64,000 nucleotides of DNA from JAXLWB01 sp046328715 (GCA_046328715.1 JAXLWB010000007.1:223478-287477), one strand, 5' to 3'; positions 40,639-49,957 are shown, counted from the first letter of the stretch. Notes: generated from the letters alone by a model not told the origin. Numbers and translations: made by a program.

Positions 40639-42852
40639 TCATTTACCCCAACTCACCATCTGTTCCTGGGCGTAGCCATAGCTAATTTTGACATCAATCG
40701 GCAATTGGCGTTGATTGCTGCCGTCGGCGTTCATCACCCAAACGTGCCAATCGCCTGCCTCGTTGTTCGGCGAACGGTTGCTCAAAAAGACGATGTATTT
40801 CCCATCTGGACTCCAGGCCGGTGCGACATTGTTGGGCAATGCATCGACCAAGGTCGTTACCGGTCGAGTCAGGTAGGTCTGTCCGCTGCCGTCGTCGTTC
40901 ATGACCATGATTTCCCAGTGATTGCCCGACTTCGACTGATAGACGATGCGGTTGCCATAGAGATCGGGGTCTTGGAAGCCGGGATCTTCGGTCACGGTTT
41001 TGATATCGACGGTTGGCTTGTCGGCTGTGATCTTAAAACCACGGTTGGCTCGATAGATGATGTTATCGTTGTCCCAATCCGGAGCATCAACGCTGCCTTC
41101 GGCTGGCAGATCGCGGAATTCCTTATCAGCCACGGTAACTCGTCCCAAGCCGTAGGAATTGTTGGATTTGGTGATGGTACGCAGCGGAAGGTCTTCAAAC
41201 GGCTCTTCGTCGGGCAAACAGATGCCAAAGCCAGGGGTACGGCAGGTGACGGAAGTGGAATTAGCATTGGCTAAGTGTGCAAAGGTGATTTTGCTACCAT
41301 CTGCGTTCCACTTGGGGCTAGCCAACAATTCTGATTCACCAAAGACCTTGCGCTCATCGGAGCCATCGATGTTGATCACATAGATGCCATTTTCGCCACC
41401 CATACGTGCGAAAGCAATCTTCGTGCCATCCAGACTGATCGCTGGGTCGTAGCCACCAGTGACCGGGCGCAGAGTACCTGTTGCCAGGTCATAGACGTAG
41501 AACATCCCGCCACCACCGCTGCTGACAACGATTTTACCGCTCAGACCTGTGGGCGCAGCGGTTTGAGTTGTCTTTGCCGATTGAGTTGAAGCGGTGCTTG
41601 CGGCGGCATTCGAACTGCTGACAGGCGTAGCCTTGCTGGTCGGTGTAGCTGCAGGCGCTGCACTTGCTTGCACGACGGGCAGGCTGGAAAGCGTTCCGCT
41701 GGCACTCAAATAGGTCGCAGAGAGCCAACCTTTGCTGCCATCTTCCAAAGTCACTTGCACCCAGCTTGAATCCACGTTGCGTCCGATGGCCGGGTAACTT
41801 GCGCCATTCGCAACAGCGCCACTGATACTATAGCTTGTACCTGGACCCGAGCGTACCCGTAAGCGCGCTCCCTCGGTTTGTACTGTCACCTGGACGGAGG
41901 CATCCGTTGTCTCTGCGACAGGAGCAGCTGCTGGCTCGATTGCTGAGGCCGTGGTTGTCGTGGTCACTTCAGATGAAGCAGCCTCGACCGTAGTCGTCGT
42001 CACCGTGGTGGCGGCAGCGGCGACCTCGGCTTGAGGTGCAGCAGTGCCTGTCGCATCGGTGACAGGCAAAGTGTCCAGATCAAAAGCCACTACATTTTCG
42101 CTTTTCACCCAACCTTGTGTGCCATTCTCGGTTACGACGAGCAACCAATCGCTGGCTTCGTTGCGGCCAACAAGTGAGATGGTTGAGGCTGAGTCGAGCT
42201 GCAAAATTGTTTTCCCATCTGGCTTATCCTGAACCTCTGCTCCTCCTCCACCAACAACGCCTAGTAGGCCAGTCGTAGGCAAATTAATCGAGGGTTGCTC
42301 CGAAGTTCCCTGCGCCGATGTTGTTGTTGAAGTAACTACTTCGGACTGAACAGGCGTCGCAGTGGCAGTCGGTGGCAAGGTTGGTTTGGGCGTCGGCGAA
42401 GGAGTGGGTGCCTTGGTTGGGGTGGGAGGCACTGGCGTGGCAGTAGCGGTGGGTGCTTGAGAGGCTCCTGGCAAGTCTGTGGTTGGATCGATCACCGCCA
42501 ATGTTTCGATGCTGTAAATGACAACATCACTGGCTTTCATCCAGCCCACTTTTTTGTCTTCGGTTCGAATCGCAATCCATGTTGAATCACTGGAACGACC
42601 AAAGGCAGTAACGACAGCACCGGGATCAAGTTTTGTTACAGTTGTTCCCTCTGGCTTGTCGACAACATTGCTGCCCGTACTACTCACGACTGCCAACACC
42701 GTCGTTTCTGCTTGGGCGAGTGCTGCAGATTGAGGGCTGGCGCTTACAGGTCGTGTGGCAAAGCAGATGCCAGCCAAAATGAATGTAGCGACAAATGCAC
42801 CTGCCATGAGAGGAAGGCGCTTGTGCTGCATTTTCAATAATGCCCGAACCAT
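40639..42852 (-). CDS. Exported protein with three SH3b domains and a TolB-like beta-propeller
   Basis: 737 residues. The N-terminus has a signal/anchor helix ('LMAGAFVATFILAGICFA'). Three bacterial SH3-like domains follow (near residues 50-110, 200-255 and 330-385; each with 'W..V....G..GW'), split by Pro/Thr-rich linkers ('TPVPPTPTKAPTPSPTP'). The C-terminal 300 residues are PD40/TolB-like blades ('PAWSPDGKYIVFLSNRSP', 'DGTKIAFARMGG', 'WNADGSKITFAHL'). It probably binds the cell wall through SH3b and partners through the propeller. It lies directly upstream of the VanW gene on the same strand. Confidence 0.88.
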   Translation of the reverse strand: MVRALLKMQHKRLPLMAGAFVATFILAGICFATRPVSASPQSAALAQAETTVLAVVSSTGSNVVDKPEGTTVTKLDPGAVVTAFGRSSDSTWIAIRTEDKKVGWMKASDVVIYSIETLAVIDPTTDLPGASQAPTATATPVPPTPTKAPTPSPTPKPTLPPTATATPVQSEVVTSTTTSAQGTSEQPSINLPTTGLLGVVGGGGAEVQDKPDGKTILQLDSASTISLVGRNEASDWLLVVTENGTQGWVKSENVVAFDLDTLPVTDATGTAAPQAEVAAAATTVTTTTVEAASSEVTTTTTASAIEPAAAPVAETTDASVQVTVQTEGARLRVRSGPGTSYSISGAVANGASYPAIGRNVDSSWVQVTLEDGSKGWLSATYLSASGTLSSLPVVQASAAPAATPTSKATPVSSSNAAASTASTQSAKTTQTAAPTGLSGKIVVSSGGGGMFYVYDLATGTLRPVTGGYDPAISLDGTKIAFARMGGENGIYVINIDGSDERKVFGESELLASPKWNADGSKITFAHLANANSTSVTCRTPGFGICLPDEEPFEDLPLRTITKSNNSYGLGRVTVADKEFRDLPAEGSVDAPDWDNDNIIYRANRGFKITADKPTVDIKTVTEDPGFQDPDLYGNRIVYQSKSGNHWEIMVMNDDGSGQTYLTRPVTTLVDALPNNVAPAWSPDGKYIVFLSNRSPNNEAGDWHVWVMNADGSNQRQLPIDVKISYGYAQEQMVSWGK

Positions 42853-42936
42853 ATCATACTCCGATCTATTAAGGTTTACGTTTTGGGTACGGCAGATTCA
42901 TCCTACTGAACCTATTTTCTAAAATGTGGCTGCTTT

Positions 42937-42958
42937 AAAAACGATAACTATCGTTTTT
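42937..42958. promoter_or_regulatory. Perfect 10-bp inverted repeat, possible operator
   Basis: AAAAACGATA and TATCGTTTTT separated by AC, about 85 bases upstream of the SH3/propeller gene start. It resembles a dimeric repressor site. The rest of the 42853-43218 gap shows only short micro-repeats (about 43085-43140). Confidence 0.45.
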
Positions 42959-43218
42959 GAACAGAGCGCACTTTAGATGCAAACGTAAATCTTATCTATT
43001 GGTGAATTTTTCAAATAATCATAGCAGATTTTGATGTTTGAGATATAACGTTTCGTACATTGTATCGTAAACTGCGGTTCTCCGATAAATGACGGATGGC
43101 GAATTGCGGGTTGCGAATGACCCGCCACTTGGCACTCACAATTCACTTATTGTGAACAGCTTAATCTCTTTACGCAGATCGCTGTAGTGTGTTTCATCAT
43201 GTATCAGAGTGAGTGGTG

Positions 43219-43578
43219 TCACGCTGGCAGAATGACTAGTACTGACAGGATCAACAACGCTGAAACTGTAATGTAGTGATGCCAGGCATCGCGCACGCGC
43301 CAATGGGCAATGGCTGCGCCGATCATGATTAGCACAAGCCATGTTCCAGCAAACAGACGTGCTCGTGGTTCAAAAAGACTAAAACAAAGGCTAAAAACGC
43401 CGAGTAGTTGTGCCAACCCTGTGGCGCGCCACAACCAGTTGGGTACGCCCATCCGTTGGCGATGGGCAAGCGAACTAGGTAGGCCGATAATCTTGGCCAG
43501 CGCTGAAATAAGAAACGGGAGAGTGAGCAACAGTATCAGTTCCTGTTGCGGATGAAGTCCTTGAATTCTTTCTAGCAT
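43219..43578 (-). CDS. DoxX-like small membrane protein
   Basis: A 119-residue protein with four predicted membrane helices. 'LISALAKIIGLP', 'ATGLAQLLGVFSLCF' and a late 'AWHHYITVSALLILSVLV' resemble the DoxX/DUF4870-like small quinone-related membrane family. Family function is unclear. The ATG at 43578 is chosen because homologous-looking sequence begins there; the open frame upstream is low in coding quality. It diverges from the M42 peptidase gene. Confidence 0.6.
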   Translation of the reverse strand: MLERIQGLHPQQELILLLTLPFLISALAKIIGLPSSLAHRQRMGVPNWLWRATGLAQLLGVFSLCFSLFEPRARLFAGTWLVLIMIGAAIAHWRVRDAWHHYITVSALLILSVLVILPA

Positions 43579-43712
43579 ATAATAGGTAGACCTTTTGTAA
43601 GAAGTATACTCTTTCAATTGCAATTCGCGAAGGGTGAACAGATCGCTCAGCTTGTAAAGCAAGCTAGCCGTTCACCCTTCATACACTGATCTCTCATTTC
43701 CCAAGGAGCTCT

Positions 43713-44762
43713 ATGAATCATCAATCGCATCCTGCCGTTACGTTGCTTAGCGAGCTATTAGCCGTTGCCTCTCCATCAGGTTACGAAGGTCGCCTAGCAG
43801 AAATTGTGCGCACAAAGTTATCTGGTTTTGGCTACCAGCCTGAAACCGATGGGGCTGGCAATGTCTTTGTACGCTTCCCTGGCCAAAACCCGCAAGCTCC
43901 TTTGGTCTGCCTCGCCGCTCACATGGATGAAATTGGTTTTGTCGTTACCCGCATTGAAGCGGATGGCAGCCTGCGTTTACAGCGCAATGGCGGCCTCTAT
44001 CCCTGGAAGCAAGGCGAAGGACCTGTGGAGATCGTGGGTGACCAAGGTTCAATCACTGCGGTGCTCTCGATGGGATCAACCCATGCCGCTGTGGCTGATC
44101 GGGCCGTGCAGTGGGAAGATGTGCGTGTGATCACTGGCCTGACGCCTGAACAGTTACGTGCCGTGGGTGTTCGCCCTGGTTCGCCAGGCGTTCCCATTCA
44201 GGCCGTGCGCGGACCGGTGATCTTTGGCGATCTTGCTGATCCGCTGCTGGGAGCATGGACCTTTGATGATCGCATGGGCGTCGTCGCCTTGCTACGTCTG
44301 CTTGAAACCATACAAAAAGAAGGATTGCAGCCACAGCAGCCTACGATCATTGCCTTTGTCACCTGCGAAGAGGTAGGTGGGTTCGGGGCGAAGGCACTGG
44401 CACAGCGTGAACGACCGCATACCTTCATTGCCATTGATGGCTGCCCGATCCCTCCTGGTACGCCGTTACAGATCGATGGCCGCCCCGGCATTTGGACCTA
44501 TGATCGTCACGGGCCCTACAATCCCAAACTGGTGGCCGAATTGAGTCAATTGGCCCAAACCGTTGGTACGGAATTACAGCCAGCCGCCTACAACAGCACA
44601 GCCAGTGACGCCAGCATGGTCTACGAGGTTGGCGGTGCCGAACGGGTGGCCTGTTTTGGCCATGTGCGCGAAAACAGCCACGGTTACGAAGTTGCCCGTT
44701 TGTCGGTCTTTGACAATCTGCTCAAGGTGTTGGTTGCGTTTATCAAACAGTGGAAGGTCTAG
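43713..44762 (+). CDS. M42 family metallopeptidase
   Basis: A 349-residue aminopeptidase or endoglucanase-annotated (FrvX-like) metallopeptidase, cytoplasmic and typically a dodecamer. Zinc-site residues appear in 'AAHMDEIGFVV', 'AWTFDDRMGV', 'TCEEVGGFGAKAL' and 'IAIDGCP'. The terminal His lies in 'CFGHVRENSHGYEVA'. It releases N-terminal residues from peptides. The AAGGAG site is optimal. No functional link to neighbours is evident. Confidence 0.93.
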   Translation: MNHQSHPAVTLLSELLAVASPSGYEGRLAEIVRTKLSGFGYQPETDGAGNVFVRFPGQNPQAPLVCLAAHMDEIGFVVTRIEADGSLRLQRNGGLYPWKQGEGPVEIVGDQGSITAVLSMGSTHAAVADRAVQWEDVRVITGLTPEQLRAVGVRPGSPGVPIQAVRGPVIFGDLADPLLGAWTFDDRMGVVALLRLLETIQKEGLQPQQPTIIAFVTCEEVGGFGAKALAQRERPHTFIAIDGCPIPPGTPLQIDGRPGIWTYDRHGPYNPKLVAELSQLAQTVGTELQPAAYNSTASDASMVYEVGGAERVACFGHVRENSHGYEVARLSVFDNLLKVLVAFIKQWKV

Positions 44763-44816
44763 CTTTATAGACAACTTGCCCTAGCGCGAAATATTATCCT
44801 TGATTATTTTGCTATA

Positions 44817-44845
44817 TTGACGTGCCGATCCCTTTGTGCTACTAT
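44817..44845 (+). promoter_or_regulatory. Promoter of the UbiA gene
   Basis: TTGACG (44817-44822), a 17-base spacer and TACTAT (44840-44845), with TG one base upstream of the -10 (extended -10). Transcription would start near 44852, upstream of the GTG at 44904. Confidence 0.65.
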
Positions 44846-44903
44846 TCGAAAAATTAAGACTAACATACGAAGTTTCAACTAAATCTTTACGCAGAGAAGA
44901 GTT

Positions 44904-46013
44904 GTGCACCTGCTGCAACAAGTTTGGTGCCGATTCTCTAAAACCTGCCAATCCAGGTATCGAGCGATACGAATTTTCAATCCTGTGGAACCAACAGAGC
45001 GACCGATTGAATTAGGCAGTTCTAGCAAAGCGGAACGCCGCATGTGGGGGGGGCTCCCAGGCGGCGGCCCGCCTTCGCGTCTCTTACCTGCTGAAACAAC
45101 CTTAGGCGCACTGTTGCGGGTCGCACGTTTTCGCTCTTCCCTGGCGCTCAGTATGCCGGCGCTTTCGGCTCTGACACTTGCTTGGTGGGAAATGGGTAAT
45201 GCGTGGAATCCATTACCCATCTTTTTTGTACTGCTGGGGACCCTGAGCAGTGCGTTGGGGATGAACCTTCTCACCGAGTTTTACGACTATCGCCGCAGCT
45301 TGATGTTGAGTGAACAAAGTTCAAATCTCGAAAATACGACCGGGTTTGATATTTTGGTCAGTGGCCGGGTATCGCCCGGCTTTGCGCACAGTATTGCCCT
45401 CTTTTTGTTGGTGCTCAGTGGCTTGAGTTGGTCTTGGGCGGCACTTTTGAGTGGCTGGCCGATCTTCTTTTTTGGCGCATTGAGCCTTTTGTTAACGTGC
45501 ACCTATGTTGCGCCGCCAATTGCCTACGCCTATCGTCGCCCGGGGTTGGGTGAGCTTGGGGTTTGGCTCAACTTCGGTTTGTTGCAGATGTTGATCGCCT
45601 ATTACGCGCAGACCGCAACCCTTACCTGGACTCCCTTCTGGCTGAGTATTCCGTTTGGCCTTCTGGCTGCACTTTGTGTCCACAATTTCAATTTCATCTA
45701 TCATCGTCGAGATTGGTTGATTCGCAAACGCACGATTGTTGTACAGTTGGGAACCGAACGGGCAGTCGATCTCAGTGCGGTGCTGGCAGTTGCTGTCTAT
45801 GTTGCGTTTTTGCTGATTGCTAGCTTGGCGGTGATGCCATTACGCATTCTGATTACCTTACTTGCCTTACCCACCGCGATTGGCGTCTTTCAACAGATTG
45901 ATCGCGATATTATGGATCTCTACGAAGGTGTTGCCCTATCACGCAGTTCCGCAAATGCTACCCTCTTGACATCTCTCCTGTTTTGCGCAATCCTATTCCT
46001 TGAACGAATGTAA
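44904..46013 (+). CDS. UbiA-family prenyltransferase
   Basis: A membrane enzyme of the UbiA/MenA superfamily (up to 369 residues), with about eight or nine helices. The first Asp-rich region is 'NLLTEFYDYRRSLM' and the second is 'YHRRDWLIRKRTIVVQLG', matching the MenA-like 'KxTLAVRLG' pattern but with fewer acidic residues than usual. It would transfer a prenyl chain to an aromatic acceptor for quinone or related lipid synthesis. Start is uncertain: GTG at 44904 fits the promoter, while ATG at 45042 gives a length nearer to the family norm and removes an unusual Gly-rich leader. Confidence 0.8.
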   Translation: MHLLQQVWCRFSKTCQSRYRAIRIFNPVEPTERPIELGSSSKAERRMWGGLPGGGPPSRLLPAETTLGALLRVARFRSSLALSMPALSALTLAWWEMGNAWNPLPIFFVLLGTLSSALGMNLLTEFYDYRRSLMLSEQSSNLENTTGFDILVSGRVSPGFAHSIALFLLVLSGLSWSWAALLSGWPIFFFGALSLLLTCTYVAPPIAYAYRRPGLGELGVWLNFGLLQMLIAYYAQTATLTWTPFWLSIPFGLLAALCVHNFNFIYHRRDWLIRKRTIVVQLGTERAVDLSAVLAVAVYVAFLLIASLAVMPLRILITLLALPTAIGVFQQIDRDIMDLYEGVALSRSSANATLLTSLLFCAILFLERM

Positions 46014-46153
46014 TTATTGATAACTTGATCGGCACTTTGTGGTTCAATTAAAGTGAACTTTTCACGGTCAGCCAGTTTTGTTGGGAAAGTGTCAGTCAAA
46101 TCAAGTTGAGGACCTACTAGTCAGCAAGATTCATGGAATAGGGGGAAAGGCGG

Positions 46154-46732
46154 ATGTTCCGTTTTCAGCAGAAGCAGCGCACATCGAGAGCCTCTTCTCC
46201 ATTGCTGACACCCAAAATCCTCTATGAGTTAGCTGGTCAATGTCAAGTTTTTGCCAATGATCTGGCACGTCACGATCCGCACCAAGTTGATTTAAGGATG
46301 TGTCATCGCTATAACGATTGGCTTTCTACGCTTCGCAGCTACGAAATACTAACCCGGCGCATTGCCTTGCGCACTGCACGCCCAATCGCTCGCTGGCAAT
46401 TGATCACCTTGGGGGTCGTGATCTGGTTTTTCCTAAACCTTGCCCTCCCTAGCCGCATGGATCGTATCTATAGCAGCGCCTTGGTAAGTAGTTGGCTCTT
46501 GGGGCTGATCGTCCTCTATTTTATTCCGCAACGGCTCTATGGCACGACGGTTGAATTGTTAGAAGCGAGGCTGCTGTTGCTGGTGGACGCCTTGTTAGAG
46601 TTGAGCCAAAATGGAGAAATCCAGTTAACCGAGGCAGTCTTCTTTCGTGTCAAGGAGATACTCGAAGCCACACGTTATGAACTGCGCCAGCAACTCGACT
46701 TAGCCCACCGCAACGAGAGAAGTTATTTGTAG
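46154..46732 (+). CDS. Unrecognised membrane protein with two helices and a coiled C-terminus
   Basis: 192 residues. The N-terminal 90 residues are soluble and basic ('MFRFQQKQRTSR', 'LRMCHRYNDWLSTLRSYEILTRRI'). Two adjacent membrane helices follow ('LITLGVVIWFFLNLAL', 'ALVSSWLLGLIVLYFI'), then a helical tail rich in Glu/Leu ('VELLEARLLLLVDALLELSQNGEIQLTEAVF') that may form a coiled coil. GGGGGAAAGG supplies the ribosome site. No family is recognised. Confidence 0.6.
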   Translation: MFRFQQKQRTSRASSPLLTPKILYELAGQCQVFANDLARHDPHQVDLRMCHRYNDWLSTLRSYEILTRRIALRTARPIARWQLITLGVVIWFFLNLALPSRMDRIYSSALVSSWLLGLIVLYFIPQRLYGTTVELLEARLLLLVDALLELSQNGEIQLTEAVFFRVKEILEATRYELRQQLDLAHRNERSYL

Positions 46733-46770
46733 TAAGTTGCACAATTCTTGACCTGCCTCTAACCGCTTGA

Positions 46771-47595
46771 TTACTCTTCTCCGCGTCTGCGCTTTTTGAG
46801 ATAGCGGTTGCGTTCGCGGGCGTACCACATTCTCCTCCGTCGTCCTGGCTGGCGATAAGCTGGCAGCGGGAATTCGTGACTTAAGGTTAGGGTAGGAATG
46901 CGCTGGAGCGGCGGGGTGAGTCGCTCATCTAATCCGGACGGAGGGGGCAGTGTCCACGCCTGTCGATAGCGCCAGCGTTCTTCCTCGGCACCATTCATGG
47001 CAAGAAAGCTGATGTCATCGGTCAACTCTGAGCGCATGAGCACCATAATGCGTTGTAGACGCAGCCACTGTTCGACCATGTTTGGTTGTAGTTGGTGCTG
47101 AAAGTGTTCTGCCATCTCAACATCCTGGAGGCGTCGTTGATAGCCAGGGGCGAATTGCTGCTGGAAGAAATTGAGAGTGTTCTGAAACGAGGGCAATAGG
47201 AGATCAACAAAGAAGATGAAGTGAACCGTACTCACTCGTTCTTCAAAAAACAGATAGCGGGCTTGTTGGGCGTGGGTGAGATCAAAATAGGCAGAGGCAT
47301 CAAAGGTAGACCACTCACCAAAAGCAGTCCCTAGCCTGCGCAGTCGTTCAAGGATGTGGCGGACGACGTGCAAGGCGGCCTCTGCTTCGGACTTTGCCTG
47401 TTCATAGGGGTGGATGGTATAGGCTTGGACTAATCGTTCTACTTCTTCTGTTCTAGGGGAGTTGCTCCACAACTGTACTTGTCGCAACTGCGCGGCAAGG
47501 GCAGGGAAGGAAGAGATTGTTGTTTGGTCAAAAGTTGGTGGAGTCGAATTGAGTGGCATCGGCATCTGGGAGATTATCTGAAGAGTGCATAGCAC
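46771..47595 (-). CDS. Unrecognised hypothetical protein
   Basis: 274 residues (start could also be an ATG 30 or 36 bases further in). It is mostly helical and soluble, with Gln- and Arg-rich segments ('AEAALHVVRHILERLRRLG', 'FFQQQFAPGYQRRLQD', 'VEQWLRLQRIMVLM') and a Pro-rich, strongly basic C-terminus ('PGRRRRMWYARERNRYLKKRRRG'). The basic tail could bind nucleic acid or membrane lipid. No family is recognised. It ends just after the previous convergent gene. Confidence 0.55.
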   Translation of the reverse strand: MLCTLQIISQMPMPLNSTPPTFDQTTISSFPALAAQLRQVQLWSNSPRTEEVERLVQAYTIHPYEQAKSEAEAALHVVRHILERLRRLGTAFGEWSTFDASAYFDLTHAQQARYLFFEERVSTVHFIFFVDLLLPSFQNTLNFFQQQFAPGYQRRLQDVEMAEHFQHQLQPNMVEQWLRLQRIMVLMRSELTDDISFLAMNGAEEERWRYRQAWTLPPPSGLDERLTPPLQRIPTLTLSHEFPLPAYRQPGRRRRMWYARERNRYLKKRRRGEE

Positions 47596-47654
47596 AGCAA
47601 TTATCTGCTAAGTGTACGCTTCAAAGAATCTATCGAAGTAGAGCAACGACCAAC

Positions 47655-47795
47655 CCACCCTAACCCTCCCCACCCAAAGGGTACTCGAAGGGAGGGAATT
47701 GTCACGGGAAGGATTCAGTATTGTGGACAGAAGAAAAGGCTAAATCTGTCCCTTCACGGTTCCCTCCCTGTCTTGGGGAAGGGGTAGGGTGCGGT
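47655..47795. repeat. CCCACCCTAACCCTCC repeat element, diverged copy of 18287-18547
   Basis: It begins CCCACCCTAACCC and ends GGGGTAGGGTGCGG, so the ends are inverted. It shares GGACAGAAGA and CACGGTTCC words with the pair at 18.3-18.5 kb and fills the gap between the hypothetical gene and the CpsD-like gene. Confidence 0.65.
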
Positions 47796-47801
47796 TGATA
47801 T

Positions 47802-48449
47802 TTATGCACTGTAGCGCGTCAAGGAGCGATCTGGCTCAACACCAAGCAGAACCGCACCTACAATGCGTGCATGGATGCGCTCTAATAACGATTTGGCACG
47901 CTGTGCGTATTCACGGCGTGTGCTGCCAGCATTGACCAAGAGTACTACCCCATCCACTTTGTTGGCCCACAATGCACCATCGGTTACGCTCAACAGTGGC
48001 GGTGCATCACAGAGCACCATATCCGCCTGTTTCCGCAGTTCGGCCAGTACCTCTGCCAAACGATTGGCGCTCAGCAATGCTACCGGATTCTTGACGATCG
48101 GGCCAGCCGGTAAGACCTGCAATTTGTCAATAGCGGTCTTCTGTAACGGAACAGTGGCACCGCTGCCCAACCAGGTACTGAGCCCTTTTTGATTGTCCAC
48201 TTCGAACAATTCATGAAGCTGCGGTTTGCGCAGATCGCCATCGACGACAACTACGCGCTCGCCTGCCTGGGCCATCGCTACTGCCAAATTGGCGACGGTG
48301 ATACTTTTTTGCGGCGTATTGTCAGCGGAGGCAAAGAGCAGCGTATGGAAAGGTTTTTCCAAGTTGGAAAATTCGATACTCGTACGCAAACTCTGATACG
48401 CTTCGGCGGCTGCACTCTGCGGTTCCGCCAGTGTGATCAAACGGGTCAT
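47802..48449 (-). CDS. CpsD/CapB-like tyrosine-kinase family ATPase with degenerate P-loop
   Basis: 215 residues, BY-kinase/ParA-like fold. Walker A-prime 'VVVVDGDLRKPQLHELF' and Walker B 'MVLCDAPPLLSVTDG' are normal. The P-loop reads 'SADNTPQKSITVANLA' where relatives have a Gly-Glu-Gly-Lys-Ser motif; the Lys-Ser stays but both glycines are gone. There is no C-terminal Tyr cluster ('RSLTRYSA' has one Tyr), so autophosphorylation capacity is uncertain. As last gene of the exopolysaccharide cluster it should work with the Wzz-type proteins on chain length or export. Confidence 0.85.
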   Translation of the reverse strand: MTRLITLAEPQSAAAEAYQSLRTSIEFSNLEKPFHTLLFASADNTPQKSITVANLAVAMAQAGERVVVVDGDLRKPQLHELFEVDNQKGLSTWLGSGATVPLQKTAIDKLQVLPAGPIVKNPVALLSANRLAEVLAELRKQADMVLCDAPPLLSVTDGALWANKVDGVVLLVNAGSTRREYAQRAKSLLERIHARIVGAVLLGVEPDRSLTRYSA

Positions 48450-48468
48450 GCGGGTTTCCTGAATTTTA

Positions 48469-48520
48469 CAGAGTTGCAGGTTGCAGGTTGCAAAGTATTA
48501 CCTGCAACCTGCAACTTGCT
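48469..48520. repeat. TTGCAGG heptamer hairpin
   Basis: Arms 48473-48488 and 48500-48515 pair perfectly over 16 bp; each arm is a tandem heptamer (TTGCAGG / CCTGCAA). Between the second Wzz gene and the CpsD-like gene. Confidence 0.75.
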
Positions 48521-49168
48521 TTACGGAATTGTTCCTAATACTTCCAGTTCCAACGCTCGCTCAACGGCACTGGCGGTTAAGAGCAGATCAGACTCCAGCC
48601 AGGTTAGCAACAAGACGATGCCGATGCCCAACAACAGCCCCAACACACCGCCAGCAATTCCATTGATCAATGGTTTGGGCTGGATTTGCGGCGCATCGAT
48701 CGCTCGGCTGCGCACTTTGACTTCGATACGGTCGCGTTTGTCTTGTTGGGCATAATATTGATTGCGTTCTTCAACGAACTCATCAGCAATGGCCAAGGCC
48801 ATGCTTTTCGCTACCTCTTGATCGCGTGCACGGGCATCGACTTGGATCATAAAGGTGCTGCTATCGGGCGCTACCTGCAAATTGCCCAAAAAGTCGTACG
48901 GGTTCATGTCTAGCTTAGCTCGATCAATGGCACGTTGCGCATTTTCTACGGTACGCAGATTTTCGGCAAAATTGCGCAGCAAATCTTTGGCCGAAGTGCC
49001 CAATCCCAAATCTGCCCGTGCAGGCACCACGCTGATATAGACCGTGGCACGATAGATATCTTTTTGCAGATAGCTGACGCCAAAGGCCGCAATCACCGCC
49101 AGGATCACCGCCACTATGACAATCCATCCGCGCTTGCGCAGGATTCGAATATATTCTTGAATCGTCAT
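48521..49168 (-). CDS. Wzz/YveK-type polysaccharide chain-length protein
   Basis: 215 residues. An N-terminal helix ('GWIVIVAVILAVIAAFGVSYL') and a C-terminal helix ('NGIAGGVLGLLLGIGIVLLL') enclose an extracytoplasmic domain, the classic Wzz layout. The region before the second helix, 'IDAPQIQPKPLINGI', carries the usual Pro-rich motif. The AAGGAG site is good. In such systems this protein activates the CpsD-type ATPase encoded next. Confidence 0.9.
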   Translation of the reverse strand: MTIQEYIRILRKRGWIVIVAVILAVIAAFGVSYLQKDIYRATVYISVVPARADLGLGTSAKDLLRNFAENLRTVENAQRAIDRAKLDMNPYDFLGNLQVAPDSSTFMIQVDARARDQEVAKSMALAIADEFVEERNQYYAQQDKRDRIEVKVRSRAIDAPQIQPKPLINGIAGGVLGLLLGIGIVLLLTWLESDLLLTASAVERALELEVLGTIP

Positions 49169-49183
49169 GTATACTCCTTATCT

Positions 49184-49242
49184 TTCAGTGAGTCAGTCGG
49201 TCAGTGAGTCAGTGTTTACTGTCCACTGACTCACTGACCACT
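49184..49242. repeat. CAGTGAGT octamer hairpin
   Basis: Arms 49199-49214 and 49224-49239 pair perfectly over 16 bp around a 9-base loop, made of octamers GTCAGTGA/GTCAGTGT and complements. It lies between the two Wzz genes. Confidence 0.75.
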
Positions 49243-49246
49243 ACGT

Positions 49247-49936
49247 TTACTCCCTCGGAATCTCCCCCAGTACGGTCAGCCCAATTGCCTCAAGCTCCTG
49301 CCGGTTGCGTACGGAGAGATCGAGATAATCCAGAAGAAAGGCAATGCCCAAACCAACGACTAGACCAAGAATGACCCGAAGCGGAAACTCAATACGGCCG
49401 CGCAAACTGGGTGTTGATTCGCTAATGGTGGGCGAATCGAGCAATTTCACCAAGGAATCGTTGCTACCGAGTTGTTCAAAGTAAAAATGAGCGTTTTCAG
49501 TTAATTCGGCCTCTACAGCATCGGCTACGGCTTCGAGTTGGTTGCGCTCGCCCCAGGAGAAGCTCAAGGTAATAATTCGATGTTGTTTCGAGCTAACCGC
49601 ACTCCCCTGGATCACATTGGCTGGGATTTCAATCTGCTGTGCTGCCAGCCGTTTGCTCACATTTTGGGCAAAGAGTGAACTGCGTACAACTTCGGTGAAA
49701 TCATCAACCAGATATTCGCTGGTCAACCAGGCGTAGTACCGTGTATCAAAGGCGGTCGAATCGGTGGTCGACTGGGGACTAACGCCAATCAACATGCGCA
49801 ACGAGACATGATAGCTAGGCACAGGCGTTTGCCAGGGCTTCAGTTGGATTGCACTAAAGAATGCAGTCAACAACATCAGACCAACCGGCAGCCACCAACG
49901 GCGGCGCAATAATTCCCAGTATTGACGTAGTTCCAT
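49247..49936 (-). CDS. Second Wzz-type polysaccharide chain-length protein
   Basis: 229 residues, paralogous in layout to the next gene. A first helix near residue 15 ('WWLPVGLMLLTAFFSAIQL') and a second near 190 ('VILGLVVGLGIAFLLDYLD') flank an outer domain with 'EYLVDDFTEVVRSSLFAQNVS'. The cytoplasmic tail reads 'LSVRNRQELEAIGLTVLGEIPR', the motif that precedes the kinase domain in fused BY-kinases. Two Wzz proteins serving one ATPase is a common arrangement. It follows the glycosyltransferase on the same strand. Confidence 0.88.
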   Translation of the reverse strand: MELRQYWELLRRRWWLPVGLMLLTAFFSAIQLKPWQTPVPSYHVSLRMLIGVSPQSTTDSTAFDTRYYAWLTSEYLVDDFTEVVRSSLFAQNVSKRLAAQQIEIPANVIQGSAVSSKQHRIITLSFSWGERNQLEAVADAVEAELTENAHFYFEQLGSNDSLVKLLDSPTISESTPSLRGRIEFPLRVILGLVVGLGIAFLLDYLDLSVRNRQELEAIGLTVLGEIPRE

Positions 49937-49957
49937 GAATGACCAACGAATGACTTG

